64,000 nt of DNA from Thermogemmatispora onikobensis (lineage in GTDB: Bacteria; Chloroflexota; Ktedonobacteria; Ktedonobacterales; Ktedonobacteraceae). The stretch is taken from contig NZ_BDGT01000024.1 of assembly GCF_001748285.1 (NCBI RefSeq), positions 1 to 64,000 on the forward strand. Reading direction: 5' to 3'. Both the position numbers and the translations under genes were made by a program. Below, in pieces: positions 56,241 to 64,000 of the stretch. Numbering within the stretch: position 1 is the stretch's first letter; every line of letters begins with the position of its first letter. The notes under the pieces are model-generated. The model did not search any database. It was given only the letters and a program-made list of their open reading frames with translations, and was not told where the DNA came from.

Positions 56241-57623
56241 TTGCTTGAACAAAGGAGGCATTTTACGGCAAGAAACGAGGCTGTGCTGATCAAGCAGAGA
56301 ACCACGGAGGGGCCGGAGCGGGCCTTTCTCGTCGCGGTGGCCAGTGAGCGGCAGGAAACGCTCTGGAGCGCTGAGGATTCGCTCAACGAGCTGGAGGCCC
56401 TGGCCAGAACTGCCGGGGCCGAGGTAGTCGGCAAGATGCTGCAGCACCTGCGTCATCCTGATCCTGCTACCTATCTTGGTAAGGGAAAGGTCCAGGAGCT
56501 GGCTGCTCTGGAGCAGGAGCTGGGCTTTGATCTGGTGATTTTCGATGACGAGCTGTCACCCTCTCAGCAGCGCAATCTTGAAAAGGCTCTCAATGCGCGT
56601 GTGATCGATCGTACGACACTGATTCTCGATATCTTTGCCCAGCATGCGCGGACGCGCGAGGGGCGCCTCCAGGTTGAGCTGGCGCAGCTGGAATATCGCC
56701 TGCCTCGCCTGAGCGGGCGTGGTGTTGAGCTGTCGCAGCAGGCTGGTGGCTCGCTTGGAGCGGTTGGCGTTGGCGGTGCTATTGGAGTCCGCGGCCCTGG
56801 TGAGACGCGGCTGGAGATCGATCGTCGCCGCATTCGCAATCGCCTGGCGGAGTTGCGTCGCGAGCTGGAGGAGGTGCGTGAGCAGCGCACGCTCCATCGT
56901 CGTCAGCGGGCGGCTTTGACAATGCCGGTGGTGGCAGTGGTGGGCTACACCAATGCTGGTAAGTCGACGCTCTTTAATGCTTTGAGTCAGGCCGATGTTC
57001 TGGTCGAAAACAAGCTGTTTGCGACGCTTGATCCGACGACGCGCCGCGTGGTGCTGCCGGGCAACCAGGAGGTCTTGCTGACGGATACGGTGGGTTTCAT
57101 TCAGCGCCTGCCGACGCGCCTGGTGGCTGCTTTCCGAGCCACGCTAGAGGAGGTGGTGGATGCCGATGTGCTGCTGGAGGTAGTGGATATCAGCCACGAG
57201 AATGCCATCGAGCAGAGCGAGACGGTCAACGAGGTCTTGCGCGAGCTGGAGGCCCATGAGAAGCCGCGGGTGACGGCCCTCAATAAGATCGATCTGCTGC
57301 CTGATCCCGATCGTGTTGATCCTTCGCTCTATCCCAATGCTGTGGTAGTCTCGGCGCTGCATGGCTGGGGTCTGGAGGCACTGCGTGAGAAGCTGGCCCA
57401 GGTGGTGGCTGAGCAGATGGTGCCTTTGCAGGTGCTTGTGCCTTACGCGCGCGGCGACCTGGTGGAACTCTTCCATCGTCGCGGGCGTGTCGAGCTAGAA
57501 GAGCATCGCGCCGAGGGGACACTCCTGGTCGGGCGCCTGCCCTTTGCCCTGGCTGGTTACTATGCGCCGTATCGCCTTCAGCAGCGCAGAGGCTTGCTCA
57601 GGGTCCCTAGCGTCCGCTCCTAG
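56241..57623 (+). CDS. hflX: GTPase HflX (ribosome-splitting)
   Basis: GTPase that binds and splits ribosomes under stress. It carries the N-terminal HflX domain (ERAFLVAVASERQ, TYLGKGKVQELAAL, VIFDDELSPSQQRNLEKAL with core DDELSPSQQRNLE, VIDRTTLILDIFAQHARTREG). A helical linker follows, then the G domain with P-loop VVGYTNAGKSTLFNAL, LTDTVGFIQRLP and NKIDLLPDP. The start is unclear. TTG 56241 is the outermost choice. A perfect AAAGGAGG is followed 6 bases later by an in-frame ACG (56265). GTG 56283 also fits. The family core starts about 25 codons after 56241. Confidence 0.92.
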   Translation: MLEQRRHFTARNEAVLIKQRTTEGPERAFLVAVASERQETLWSAEDSLNELEALARTAGAEVVGKMLQHLRHPDPATYLGKGKVQELAALEQELGFDLVIFDDELSPSQQRNLEKALNARVIDRTTLILDIFAQHARTREGRLQVELAQLEYRLPRLSGRGVELSQQAGGSLGAVGVGGAIGVRGPGETRLEIDRRRIRNRLAELRRELEEVREQRTLHRRQRAALTMPVVAVVGYTNAGKSTLFNALSQADVLVENKLFATLDPTTRRVVLPGNQEVLLTDTVGFIQRLPTRLVAAFRATLEEVVDADVLLEVVDISHENAIEQSETVNEVLRELEAHEKPRVTALNKIDLLPDPDRVDPSLYPNAVVVSALHGWGLEALREKLAQVVAEQMVPLQVLVPYARGDLVELFHRRGRVELEEHRAEGTLLVGRLPFALAGYYAPYRLQQRRGLLRVPSVRS

Positions 57624-57740
57624 CCGATGCCCTAATGAGGGGTGAATGGGAAAGCAAGAAGAGACTGTTCCTGGAAAGGTGCCTTCCACTGCCCTAAGCT
57701 GGTGAGCTGGGCGGGGGAGATAGGCTTGCGCTTGCTCAGC

Positions 57741-58895
57741 TCAGGTCTGCTTGCTTTTCAACTCCTGGATGACCCGATACAGCTCATCGGCGATCTCCTT
57801 CATGGCTGCGTCGCGGTCCCTGCTTTCCGTGATAGGTTGCCCGGAGCGCGGCAGGGCCTGCAGCTTGCCGAAGGGAGAGTTGGCCAGCTCCACAGTTGGC
57901 CGCAACTTGATCGGGATGATGCGCGCCGTGCCGGCCTCGTGGCGCTGCATGGCCCGCTGCATTTCTTCGTTGTAGCATTGGTCGGAGCTCATGTAATCAG
58001 GACTGATAAGTAACAGAATGATATCCGCCTGCTCTAGCAGGCGCTGGCTCTCGCTCCGTTCACGTCCCGCGCTTAGCTGCTCGCTGTGGTAGCTTTCGAT
58101 CAGTTGATTGCGTCTAAAGGAAGCCAGCTGCTTCTCAAGTTCCTCTCTCAGTTTGCGATCCCGCTGGCTGCCTGAGTAGGATATAAAGACTTTGAGGGCT
58201 TTAGTGTTCTGCTGGAGCAGCGGCTGATACTGGGGACAGCACTGTCCGAGGCGCTGACGTTGCTCGACTGAGAGAAGCTCCAGCCAGCGGCGGTTTTGCC
58301 GGTGTGTGGCCAATTGATGATTGACAAGATCAGGAAGCTGAGCAAGGATGACGCGCGCCTGCAGACCCTGGCCCCCGCGCTCGCTATGGAGGCCCAGCGA
58401 GAACTGGATCATACCGCAGACGCAGCCGCTTTCCCGGTCGAGCAGCGGGGCGCCGCTCATGCCGGGATCGACCGGCCCGCGTTGGAAGGTGATCCACTGG
58501 TTCCGCTCACCGGCTGGTCCGGCGGCGTCGAAAATGAAAGAGGTGCCTCCAGGCACTGAGCCTGGGTAACCATAGGTGTACAGGCTGCTGTAGGGCTGAG
58601 CCTCACCGCAGAGTAAGACACAAGGATGATCCTCAAGAGGGACCGTTAACAGCGCCAGATCCCGATCCGGGGACGAGTCATCAGCAGGCACTGTAGTGAT
58701 GGCCGCCTCGTAATATCTCTCCTGCCAGTAGATCTGGAGGCTGGAAGTTGCCTTGTGAGCAGATGGGATGACGTGGGCGCAGGTCAGAATCAGGCCCGGC
58801 CCCACAAAGAAGCCTGTACCCCTGGGATTATGGGCGGCGTCGATGCGAACAGTGGCCCGCTGGAGGAGCGCCGCTAAGTCGTCGATCATGTCCAT
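57741..58895 (-). CDS. Trypsin-like protease fused to a TIR domain
   Basis: 384 residues. Residues 10-185 are a trypsin-fold serine protease with the catalytic triad visible: His41 (ILTCAHV), Asp79 (DRDLALL) and Ser147 (PGMSGAPLL). A helical linker of about 45 residues (VNHQLATHRQNRRWLELLSV) leads to a TIR domain (234-380): VFISYSGSQRDRKLREELE, ESYHSEQLSAGRERSESQ, DIILLLISPDYMSSDQC and the candidate catalytic Glu in CYNEEMQ. No signal peptide is seen, so it acts in the cytosol. TIR with the Glu often cleaves NAD. Fusion to a protease is typical of bacterial conflict or defence systems. A TATAAT lies about 19 bases upstream. Confidence 0.88.
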   Translation of the reverse strand: MDMIDDLAALLQRATVRIDAAHNPRGTGFFVGPGLILTCAHVIPSAHKATSSLQIYWQERYYEAAITTVPADDSSPDRDLALLTVPLEDHPCVLLCGEAQPYSSLYTYGYPGSVPGGTSFIFDAAGPAGERNQWITFQRGPVDPGMSGAPLLDRESGCVCGMIQFSLGLHSERGGQGLQARVILAQLPDLVNHQLATHRQNRRWLELLSVEQRQRLGQCCPQYQPLLQQNTKALKVFISYSGSQRDRKLREELEKQLASFRRNQLIESYHSEQLSAGRERSESQRLLEQADIILLLISPDYMSSDQCYNEEMQRAMQRHEAGTARIIPIKLRPTVELANSPFGKLQALPRSGQPITESRDRDAAMKEIADELYRVIQELKSKQT

Positions 58896-58913
58896 TTGTT
58901 CCTCTTAGCGCAG

Positions 58914-58919
58914 ATTATA
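58914..58919 (-). promoter_or_regulatory. -10 box of the protease-TIR gene
   Basis: TATAAT on the minus strand, with AGAGGA as a ribosome site between it and the ATG. The -35 is weak. Confidence 0.5.
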
Positions 58920-59143
58920 GCGAATGGCAGGAGAGCTGCTTCTATTCTAAAGCAGAATCCTGCTCTTCGTAAAGGTCGCTTTTGTTGCTGTCGGACGGAA
59001 GCGAACGTGCTCCCTGGGGAGGCCAGGCCGCAGGATTGCTGGCTCTCAGCAGAAGAGACATGGACGCCCATGAGGAAAGCGTGCTAGACTAGGACTCAAA
59101 GCACCAGGATAAGAAGAGAAGAAGCAAGAAGGAGGCGCAAAGC

Positions 59144-60169
59144 GTGTATCCCTGGTCGCACGACTTCAAAGGGCGCTTTGACGAAGTGACCTTTGAGAGC
59201 CAGGTGCTCAAGAGCAATCCTCTAGGTGACCCCTATCAGCGCCCGCTCTGGATCTATCTGCCGCCCGGCTACGACGAGCAGCCAGAGCGGCGCTATCCCA
59301 GCATCTATTTGATTCAGGGGCTGACGGGCCAGCTTGACATGTGGCGCAATCGCTCGGCCTTCCGGCGCAACTTCCCGGAGCTGGCCGACGAGCTGTTTGC
59401 CAAAGGGGAAGCTCCGCCGTGCATCCTCGTCTGGGTCGACTGCTGGACCTCTCTGGGAGGAAGCCAGTTCCTGGATTCACCCGCTGTCGGACACTACCAC
59501 ACCTATCTCTGCGATGAAATCGTCCCTTGGGTCGATGCCCACTATCGGACGCTGGCAGCGCGCGAACATCGGGGAATCGCCGGCAAGTCCAGCGGTGGCT
59601 ACGGCGCGATGGTCACTCCCATGCTACGACCAGATCTGTGGGGGGGCCTGGCAACCCACGCTGGTGACGCCCTCTTTGAGGTCTGTTATCAGCGCGACTT
59701 TGCCAGGGTGGCGCGGGCCTTGCGCGATCACTATGGCGGCTCATACGAACGCTTCTGGCAGGACTTCCGCAGCCGTCCGGCCTTCTCCAAAGAGGGCGAT
59801 GCCGATCTGCTCAATATCTGGTGTATGGCTGCCTGCTACTCGGCGGATATGGATGGTACGGTGCATCTGCCTTTCGATATCGCCACCGGTCAGCTGGTTC
59901 CCGATGTCTGGGAGCGCTGGCTGGCCTGGGACCCGGTACGGATGGTGCCTTTGCACGCCGAGGCGCTGCGCTCGCTGCGGGCGGTCTATATCGATGCGGG
60001 CAAGCGCGATGAGTACTATCTCGACCTGGGAGCCGAGGCGTTCCGCCGGGCCCTGGCCGAGATTGGCGTCACCGATGTCTTCTTTGAGCTGTTCGATGGA
60101 CGTCATGGCGGAATCGAGTATCGCTATCCGCTGAGCCTGAAATATCTGGCCGAACGGCTTTCCCCATAG
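59144..60169 (+). CDS. Esterase-D/putative-esterase family alpha/beta hydrolase
   Basis: 341 residues from a GTG with AAGGAGGCG upstream. The fold is that of putative esterases (RPLWIYLPPGYDEQPERRYP with its YLPPGYD core). The nucleophile Ser is in GIAGKSSGGYGAM (GxSxG), the acid is probably in VYIDAGKRDEYY and the His is in FDGRHGGIEYR. No signal peptide is seen. It lies between the protease-TIR gene and the sigma-like gene, each divergent or convergent to it, so it may be independent. Confidence 0.85.
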   Translation: MYPWSHDFKGRFDEVTFESQVLKSNPLGDPYQRPLWIYLPPGYDEQPERRYPSIYLIQGLTGQLDMWRNRSAFRRNFPELADELFAKGEAPPCILVWVDCWTSLGGSQFLDSPAVGHYHTYLCDEIVPWVDAHYRTLAAREHRGIAGKSSGGYGAMVTPMLRPDLWGGLATHAGDALFEVCYQRDFARVARALRDHYGGSYERFWQDFRSRPAFSKEGDADLLNIWCMAACYSADMDGTVHLPFDIATGQLVPDVWERWLAWDPVRMVPLHAEALRSLRAVYIDAGKRDEYYLDLGAEAFRRALAEIGVTDVFFELFDGRHGGIEYRYPLSLKYLAERLSP

Positions 60170-60178
60170 CCAGCGCCA

Positions 60179-60201
60179 GCGAAGGGAGCAACTCCCTTCG
60201 C
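60179..60201 (+). terminator. Hairpin after the esterase gene
   Basis: GCGAAGGGAG and CTCCCTTCGC form a perfect 10-base stem with a CAA loop, 10 bases after the stop. No T-run follows. Confidence 0.55.
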
Positions 60202-60257
60202 CACGGCTGCCAGCCCCGCAGCAGGACCGGACGAAATCCCAGGTTGGCGCTGGACCC

Positions 60258-60273
60258 GCGAGCGTACGCTCGC
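60258..60273. repeat. 16-base perfect palindrome GCGAGCGTACGCTCGC
   Basis: It lies between the convergent esterase and sigma-like genes and may end transcription of either. Confidence 0.6.
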
Positions 60274-60320
60274 TTGCGCAGCCGGCTGGCCGATAGACAA
60301 GGCGGCTGGCCAGACCAGGT

Positions 60321-60971
60321 TTAGACGCCAAGCGGCTCGCGCAGGTGTCGCCGGGCGGCGCTTAAGGCGGAGCGATAGCGCTTAAGCTCAGCCTGACTCT
60401 GGGGAGACGGTACCTGCTCGGGGTCCAAACCCGCCTTGCGCAGCGCCGCGATCACTGGCCGGAGTTCAAGACTGTGCTCGCGGATGCACCAGAGCACCGC
60501 TTTCCGTTCACCGGCTGATAGACTTTGAATGGCCTGAATGTAAAGGGCAAGACGCTCTTCAGGAAAATCTTGTAGCTCACACTCATAGGCTGGATCACGA
60601 TCTCCCTCATTGGTAGCTGCACACTGCTCGCTGAGGGCAAGAACCTCCGGCTGCTCGGCCTCTAGCGGAAGAAGCAGCGGACGGCGACGGAGGCGCCGAC
60701 AGGCATCACGTGCGCGATTTCGCACGATGACACGGATCAGTAAAGCAGGTCTGCACAGTGGCCCTTTTCGACTGACTTTCCAGAGAGCGATACGCACCTC
60801 CTGGCATTCGTCCTGATAGAGTGCTTCCAGATCTTCCCTCTTGCTATGACCGATACGCGAGAAGTCGTGACGTACCTGGGCCACAACCTGAGCGTCACAG
60901 GCACGTAGTAGGGCGTTATCCTCAGAGTCGCTGTCGTCAGCAGAAACTCCAAACGAAATTGCTGGGTTCAC
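60321..60971 (-). CDS. Sigma-70-like protein with degenerate C-terminal region
   Basis: 216 residues from a GTG, with GAAGGAGGGG upstream. Residues about 45-115 resemble sigma region 2 (DLEALYQDECQEVRIALWKV, LLIRVIVRNRARDACRRLRR). The part that should be region 4 is long and changed (IQSLSAGERKAVLWCIREHS, then VIAALRKAGLDPEQV), without a clear helix-turn-helix consensus. It could be an alternative sigma factor, or a domain of signalling proteins related to sigma factors. Its target genes are unknown. It is divergent from the STAND gene. Confidence 0.6.
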   Translation of the reverse strand: MNPAISFGVSADDSDSEDNALLRACDAQVVAQVRHDFSRIGHSKREDLEALYQDECQEVRIALWKVSRKGPLCRPALLIRVIVRNRARDACRRLRRRPLLLPLEAEQPEVLALSEQCAATNEGDRDPAYECELQDFPEERLALYIQAIQSLSAGERKAVLWCIREHSLELRPVIAALRKAGLDPEQVPSPQSQAELKRYRSALSAARRHLREPLGV

Positions 60972-61250
60972 AGTACCCCTCCTTCAGGAACAAACAAAGA
61001 AGCAAGCCTACAAAATGCAAGCTCTCTCTAGATGTGGAGCCGGCCAGTCTAACTATGTCCCACGCGGGTCAGATTCTGTTGCTCGGTTCGCTCTGTCTCT
61101 CAAGAGAGATGACCAGCAAGCAATGAGTTCGACAGGAGAAGGAGCAGCCCTGCTCAGGTTGACCTGTGGCGAGATAGCCAGAGCGGAGGAGCTGAGCCTG
61201 TTGTTCGCCAGTTCCACAGCCTGACCTGAGAGGATAGTGAACACCATAAC

Positions 61251-61264
61251 GTTCTATAAAGAAC
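61251..61264. promoter_or_regulatory. Operator-like palindrome GTTCTATAAAGAAC
   Basis: Five-base perfect arms around ATAA. It is followed at once by GAACAGTATACAGTGTTC, a second imperfect inverted repeat (61261-61278). Confidence 0.5.
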
Positions 61265-61315
61265 AGTATACAGTGTTCAGCCATGTTTTTCAAGAGGATA
61301 GGGAGGGAAATTTGA

Positions 61316-61329
61316 TGAACGATTGTTCA
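61316..61329. promoter_or_regulatory. LexA-box-like inverted repeat TGAACGATTGTTCA
   Basis: Perfect TGAAC/GTTCA arms with a 4-base spacer. This is the geometry of Gram-positive-type SOS boxes (GAAC-N4-GTTC), though the spacer deviates from that consensus at one position. It lies 38 bases before the -35 of the STAND promoter. Confidence 0.5.
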
Positions 61330-61366
61330 GTAATGTACAATTGAGCAAGATGAGAACGCTGTTCCC

Positions 61367-61396
61367 CTTTACAGGCGTGCACTTCTGTTCTATACT
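61367..61396 (+). promoter_or_regulatory. Promoter of the XRE-NB-ARC-WD40 gene
   Basis: TTTACA, an 18-base spacer and TATACT, about 58 bases before the start codon. TGTTC touches the -10 box on its upstream side and GAACA lies near the predicted start of transcription. Confidence 0.65.
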
Positions 61397-61454
61397 ACCC
61401 AGTGGAACAGTCAACGTAACCCGCCGTGGTGGGTAGAGCAGAGAGGAGGCAGCA

Positions 61455-64000
61455 ATGGCAGAAAAGAGGCACGCTCCGGTGAGCGCTATTGGGACTCGTA
61501 TGCGTCACCTGCGCCAGCAGATGGGGAAGAGCCTGAGCGAGGTGGCTCGCACGGTGGGCTATTCGAAGAGCTATCTTTCTGCGGTTGAGAACAATGTGAC
61601 CTTGCCTTCGCTCCAGCTCGTGCAGGAATACGAGCGTGCGCTCCAGCTCCGTCACGGTGAGCTGGTTGAGGTGCTGGTGGAAGGGCAGCTAGAGCAGCTC
61701 CCACGTGGGCGCCGGCGTGCTCCCGCCTCTCTGGTTCTCCCTGCGTCTCCGGTGGTTTCTCCTTCCTCGACTGCGCTTGCGCGCTGTGACCTTGAAGAAG
61801 CCCCCCACGTCTCGCGTCTCTATGGCCGTGGCGAGGAGCAAGAGCTGCTCTGGCGTTGGGTAGTGCAAGATGGCTGCCGTCTGATTGCTATTGTAGGCAT
61901 CGGAGGAGTGGGCAAGACTGCCCTGGCGGCGACTCTGGTGCAGCGTTTGCGCAGCTCCGCCGCTTTTCAAGGTCTCCTCTGGCTCTCGCTTCACACTCCT
62001 TTGTCGCGTGGGCGCCTGCTCGATCGCTGTTTGCGCTTTCTCAATGGGGTGGAGGGGCAGCAGCCAGCCTCGGCCTCCCTTCCTGAGAGTGAGGAGGATC
62101 GTCTAAAGCTGCTGATCCAGCGACTGGAGCAAGGGCGATTTCTGTTGGTTCTTGATGACTTCGATTCGTTGCTGCAAAGTGGTGCTCTGGCGGGCCAGTA
62201 TAAGGAGGATTATAAGGACTACGAGGAGCTGCTCTATCTGCTGGGGAGCCGTGCTCTGCAAAGCTGCGTGATCCTGACCAGCCGCGAAAAGCCTGATGGC
62301 ATCCCTCTGCAGGAAGGAAAGCATGCGCCGGTGCGCACTATGACCCTGGCGGGAGTCTCGCCCGAGGCGGGGCGTCTCTTGCTCGCTGGTGAGGGGCTGG
62401 AGGGCGATGATGAGCACTGGGCCGAGTTCATCCGCCGCTATGCTGGCAATCCTCTGGCCCTGAAACTGGTCTCGCCGACCATCCGCGAGGTCTTTGATCG
62501 CCAGATCGCTCGCTTCCTCGATCAGGAGGTGCTTGTTCTTCAGGGCATCAGGGACCTGCTTGATAAGCAGTTTGAGCGCTTGACTCCTGATGAGCGGGAT
62601 GTCCTCTACTGGTTGGCGATTGGGCGCGAGGTGGTGACGCTCTCTGAGTTGCTGGAGGATCGTCTGACGCGCACTCCCAAGGGGGCGCTGCTCGAAGTAT
62701 TGAAGTCGCTGCGCCATCGCTCGCTGGTCGAGGTGCGTGGTGCCGCAGGGTATACCTTGCAGCCGGTGATCTGTGAGTATGTGACGGAGCGTCTGGTGCA
62801 GCAGGTGGCCGCCGAAATTCTCCAAGAGCGGCCGCTCTCTCTCTTGCAAAGTCATGCCCTGCTCAAGGCGCAGGCGCGGGACTATATTCGCGAAGACCAG
62901 ATCCGTTCGATTCTTGAGCCGCTGGCTCATATCTTGCGCTCGGCCAGAGGGGGGAACGGCTGTGAGCAGCTGCTGCGCTCTTTGCTGGCCCGGCTCGAAC
63001 GTGGCAGGCCAGGCTATGCGGCTGGCAATATCCTCAATCTGCTCCTCCACTTGCAGTCTGATCTTCGTGGCTGGGACTTCTCGGGTCTGGCGGTCTGGCA
63101 GGCGAATTTGCGGGGCAAAGCCTTACCCGGTGTCAATTTCGCCTGGGCCGACCTGACCGGCTCGGCCTTCACCGAGTTCTTCGGCAGCATTCTTGCGGTG
63201 GCTCTCAACCAGGATGGCTCACTCCTAGCGCTTGGGACAACGACCTGTGAGGTCCGTATCTTCCGTGTTCGTGATTATGCGCCGCTGGTAACCTGCCAGG
63301 GCCATGCCGACTGGGTGCGCTCGGTTCTCTTTAGCCCTGATGGTCGCATGGTGATCAGCGGTAGCGAGGATGGGACGATTCGTCTCTGGGATGTAGAAAC
63401 CGGCCAGTGCCTGCAGACTCTGCGAGGTCATCGCGAACGCATCTATTCGCTCGCTATCAGCGCTGATGGTAGCCTGCTTGCCAGTGGAAGCGGTGATCAG
63501 ACCGTGCGTCTCTGGCGTCTTGATATGGCCTCCGGTCTCGCTGAGTGCTTCTGTGAACTCGCTGACCAGGAGCAAGGCGGCAGAGTCTATGCTGTGGCCC
63601 TCACCCCCGATAGCAAGACGCTGGTCAGCGGCGGAGAAGATGCCATCTTGCGCCTCTGGGATGTCGAGAGCGGCGTCTGCCGGACCCGCCTCCCGGGTCC
63701 CAACGGTGGCATCTGGTCGCTGGCTCTTAGTCGCGATGGCCGCCTGCTCGCCTGCGGTTGCAAGGAGCGAATCATGCTCTGGGACCTGACCTCGTTGACG
63801 CTGCAGGCTTCTTGGGATGCTCACCGTGAGGAGGTCTATGCCCTCTCTTTCAGCGGCGATAGTCGCTTCCTGGTGAGCGCTGGAGGCGATCGTCTCTTGC
63901 GCCTCTGGAACATAGGCGATCACTCTTGCGTCAAGACGCTGGAAGGGCACAGTCGGCGTGTCTATGCCCTGGCTGTGAGCGCTGACGATCGCTTGCTGGT
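61455..64000 (+). CDS. XRE-NB-ARC-WD40 STAND protein (3' end outside window)
   Basis: Starts at ATG 61455 after GAGAGGAGGCAGCA and is open to the window end (848 codons visible). Residues 10-70 are an XRE-type helix-turn-helix (MGKSLSEVARTVGYSKSYLS). Residues 120-450 are a STAND/NB-ARC NTPase with P-loop GIGGVGKT (148-155), Walker B LLVLDD (230-235), sensor LTSRE and GNPLAL. A helical region follows, then a short pentapeptide-like stretch (537-572) and WD40 repeats from about 577 (RSVLFSPDGRMVISGSEDGT, TIRLWD). Such proteins oligomerise on a signal sensed by the repeats. The XRE head may make it a DNA-binding switch that controls its own promoter. The number of WD40 units is unknown because of the cut. 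Confidence 0.9.
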   Translation, partial: MAEKRHAPVSAIGTRMRHLRQQMGKSLSEVARTVGYSKSYLSAVENNVTLPSLQLVQEYERALQLRHGELVEVLVEGQLEQLPRGRRRAPASLVLPASPVVSPSSTALARCDLEEAPHVSRLYGRGEEQELLWRWVVQDGCRLIAIVGIGGVGKTALAATLVQRLRSSAAFQGLLWLSLHTPLSRGRLLDRCLRFLNGVEGQQPASASLPESEEDRLKLLIQRLEQGRFLLVLDDFDSLLQSGALAGQYKEDYKDYEELLYLLGSRALQSCVILTSREKPDGIPLQEGKHAPVRTMTLAGVSPEAGRLLLAGEGLEGDDEHWAEFIRRYAGNPLALKLVSPTIREVFDRQIARFLDQEVLVLQGIRDLLDKQFERLTPDERDVLYWLAIGREVVTLSELLEDRLTRTPKGALLEVLKSLRHRSLVEVRGAAGYTLQPVICEYVTERLVQQVAAEILQERPLSLLQSHALLKAQARDYIREDQIRSILEPLAHILRSARGGNGCEQLLRSLLARLERGRPGYAAGNILNLLLHLQSDLRGWDFSGLAVWQANLRGKALPGVNFAWADLTGSAFTEFFGSILAVALNQDGSLLALGTTTCEVRIFRVRDYAPLVTCQGHADWVRSVLFSPDGRMVISGSEDGTIRLWDVETGQCLQTLRGHRERIYSLAISADGSLLASGSGDQTVRLWRLDMASGLAECFCELADQEQGGRVYAVALTPDSKTLVSGGEDAILRLWDVESGVCRTRLPGPNGGIWSLALSRDGRLLACGCKERIMLWDLTSLTLQASWDAHREEVYALSFSGDSRFLVSAGGDRLLRLWNIGDHSCVKTLEGHSRRVYALAVSADDRLL

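Larger units (their letters stand above)
60972..61454. other. Divergent control region, sigma-like gene / STAND gene
   Basis: 483 bases with a high density of TGTTC and GAACA half-sites between 61200 and 61410, two of them as full inverted repeats, and a good plus-strand promoter at 61367. No gene is seen, though several weak frames exist. Confidence 0.6.

Overview
The window looks like chromosome from a GC-rich (about 60% or more) aerobic, thermophilic member of the Chloroflexota, most likely class Ktedonobacteria and close to Thermogemmatispora. This is inferred from gene content, not from an rRNA gene. The content includes a group 1h (high-affinity) [NiFe]-hydrogenase operon, a complete proton-type F-ATP synthase operon, DUF3090, an XRE-NB-ARC-WD40 protein, a GAF-MCP soluble receptor and several LuxR-type regulators.

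Layout. 1-2759 (minus): DUF503, a WecG/TagA glycosyltransferase and a split HldE pair (heptose-phosphate kinase and nucleotidyltransferase, the latter cut by the window edge). 3234-5481 (plus): upp, a small membrane protein and a DppA-like D-aminopeptidase. 5713-11950 (minus): GAF-MCP receptor, a degenerate sensor/receiver/LuxR fusion and clpB. 12249-14057 (plus): scpB and endonuclease IV. 14106-14861 (minus): an anchored FG-GAP/VCBS protein. 15057-16035: a convincing promoter followed by almost 1 kb without a gene.

16036-31607 (plus) is the centrepiece: one uninterrupted hydrogenase operon. It encodes small and large subunits, a NifU-like protein, DUF5947- and DUF6084-type proteins, two unnamed conserved proteins, the endopeptidase, a 34-residue single-pass membrane peptide, HypA, HypB, HypF, HypC, two GmhA-like SIS proteins flanking a second HypC-like protein, HypD and HypE. 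Structural, maturation and accessory genes overlap or nearly touch. The two SIS proteins have lost complementary halves of the GmhA active site, which suggests a composite heteromeric enzyme.

31820-33896: two secreted TPM-domain proteins with glycine-rich tails. 34128-42359 (minus): atpI/Z-B-E-F-H-A-G-D-C, with unusually long spacers and a strong terminator. 42765-57623 holds mostly housekeeping genes: a NarL-type regulator, a glycosyltransferase, a PAP2-like protein, a 2-hydroxyacid dehydrogenase, DUF3090, DegV, a DAK2/FakA-like kinase, Asp23, ribosomal protein L28, rlmN, cvpA and hflX.

57741-64000 is accessory in character: a trypsin-like protease fused to TIR, an esterase, a sigma-like protein and an XRE-NB-ARC-WD40 STAND protein running off the right edge. 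The STAND gene has a cluster of inverted GAAC/GTTC operator-like sites upstream. This end is a candidate biological-conflict (defence) island. No rRNA, tRNA, CRISPR array or insertion sequence was recognised. Many intergenic regions carry short tandem repeats.
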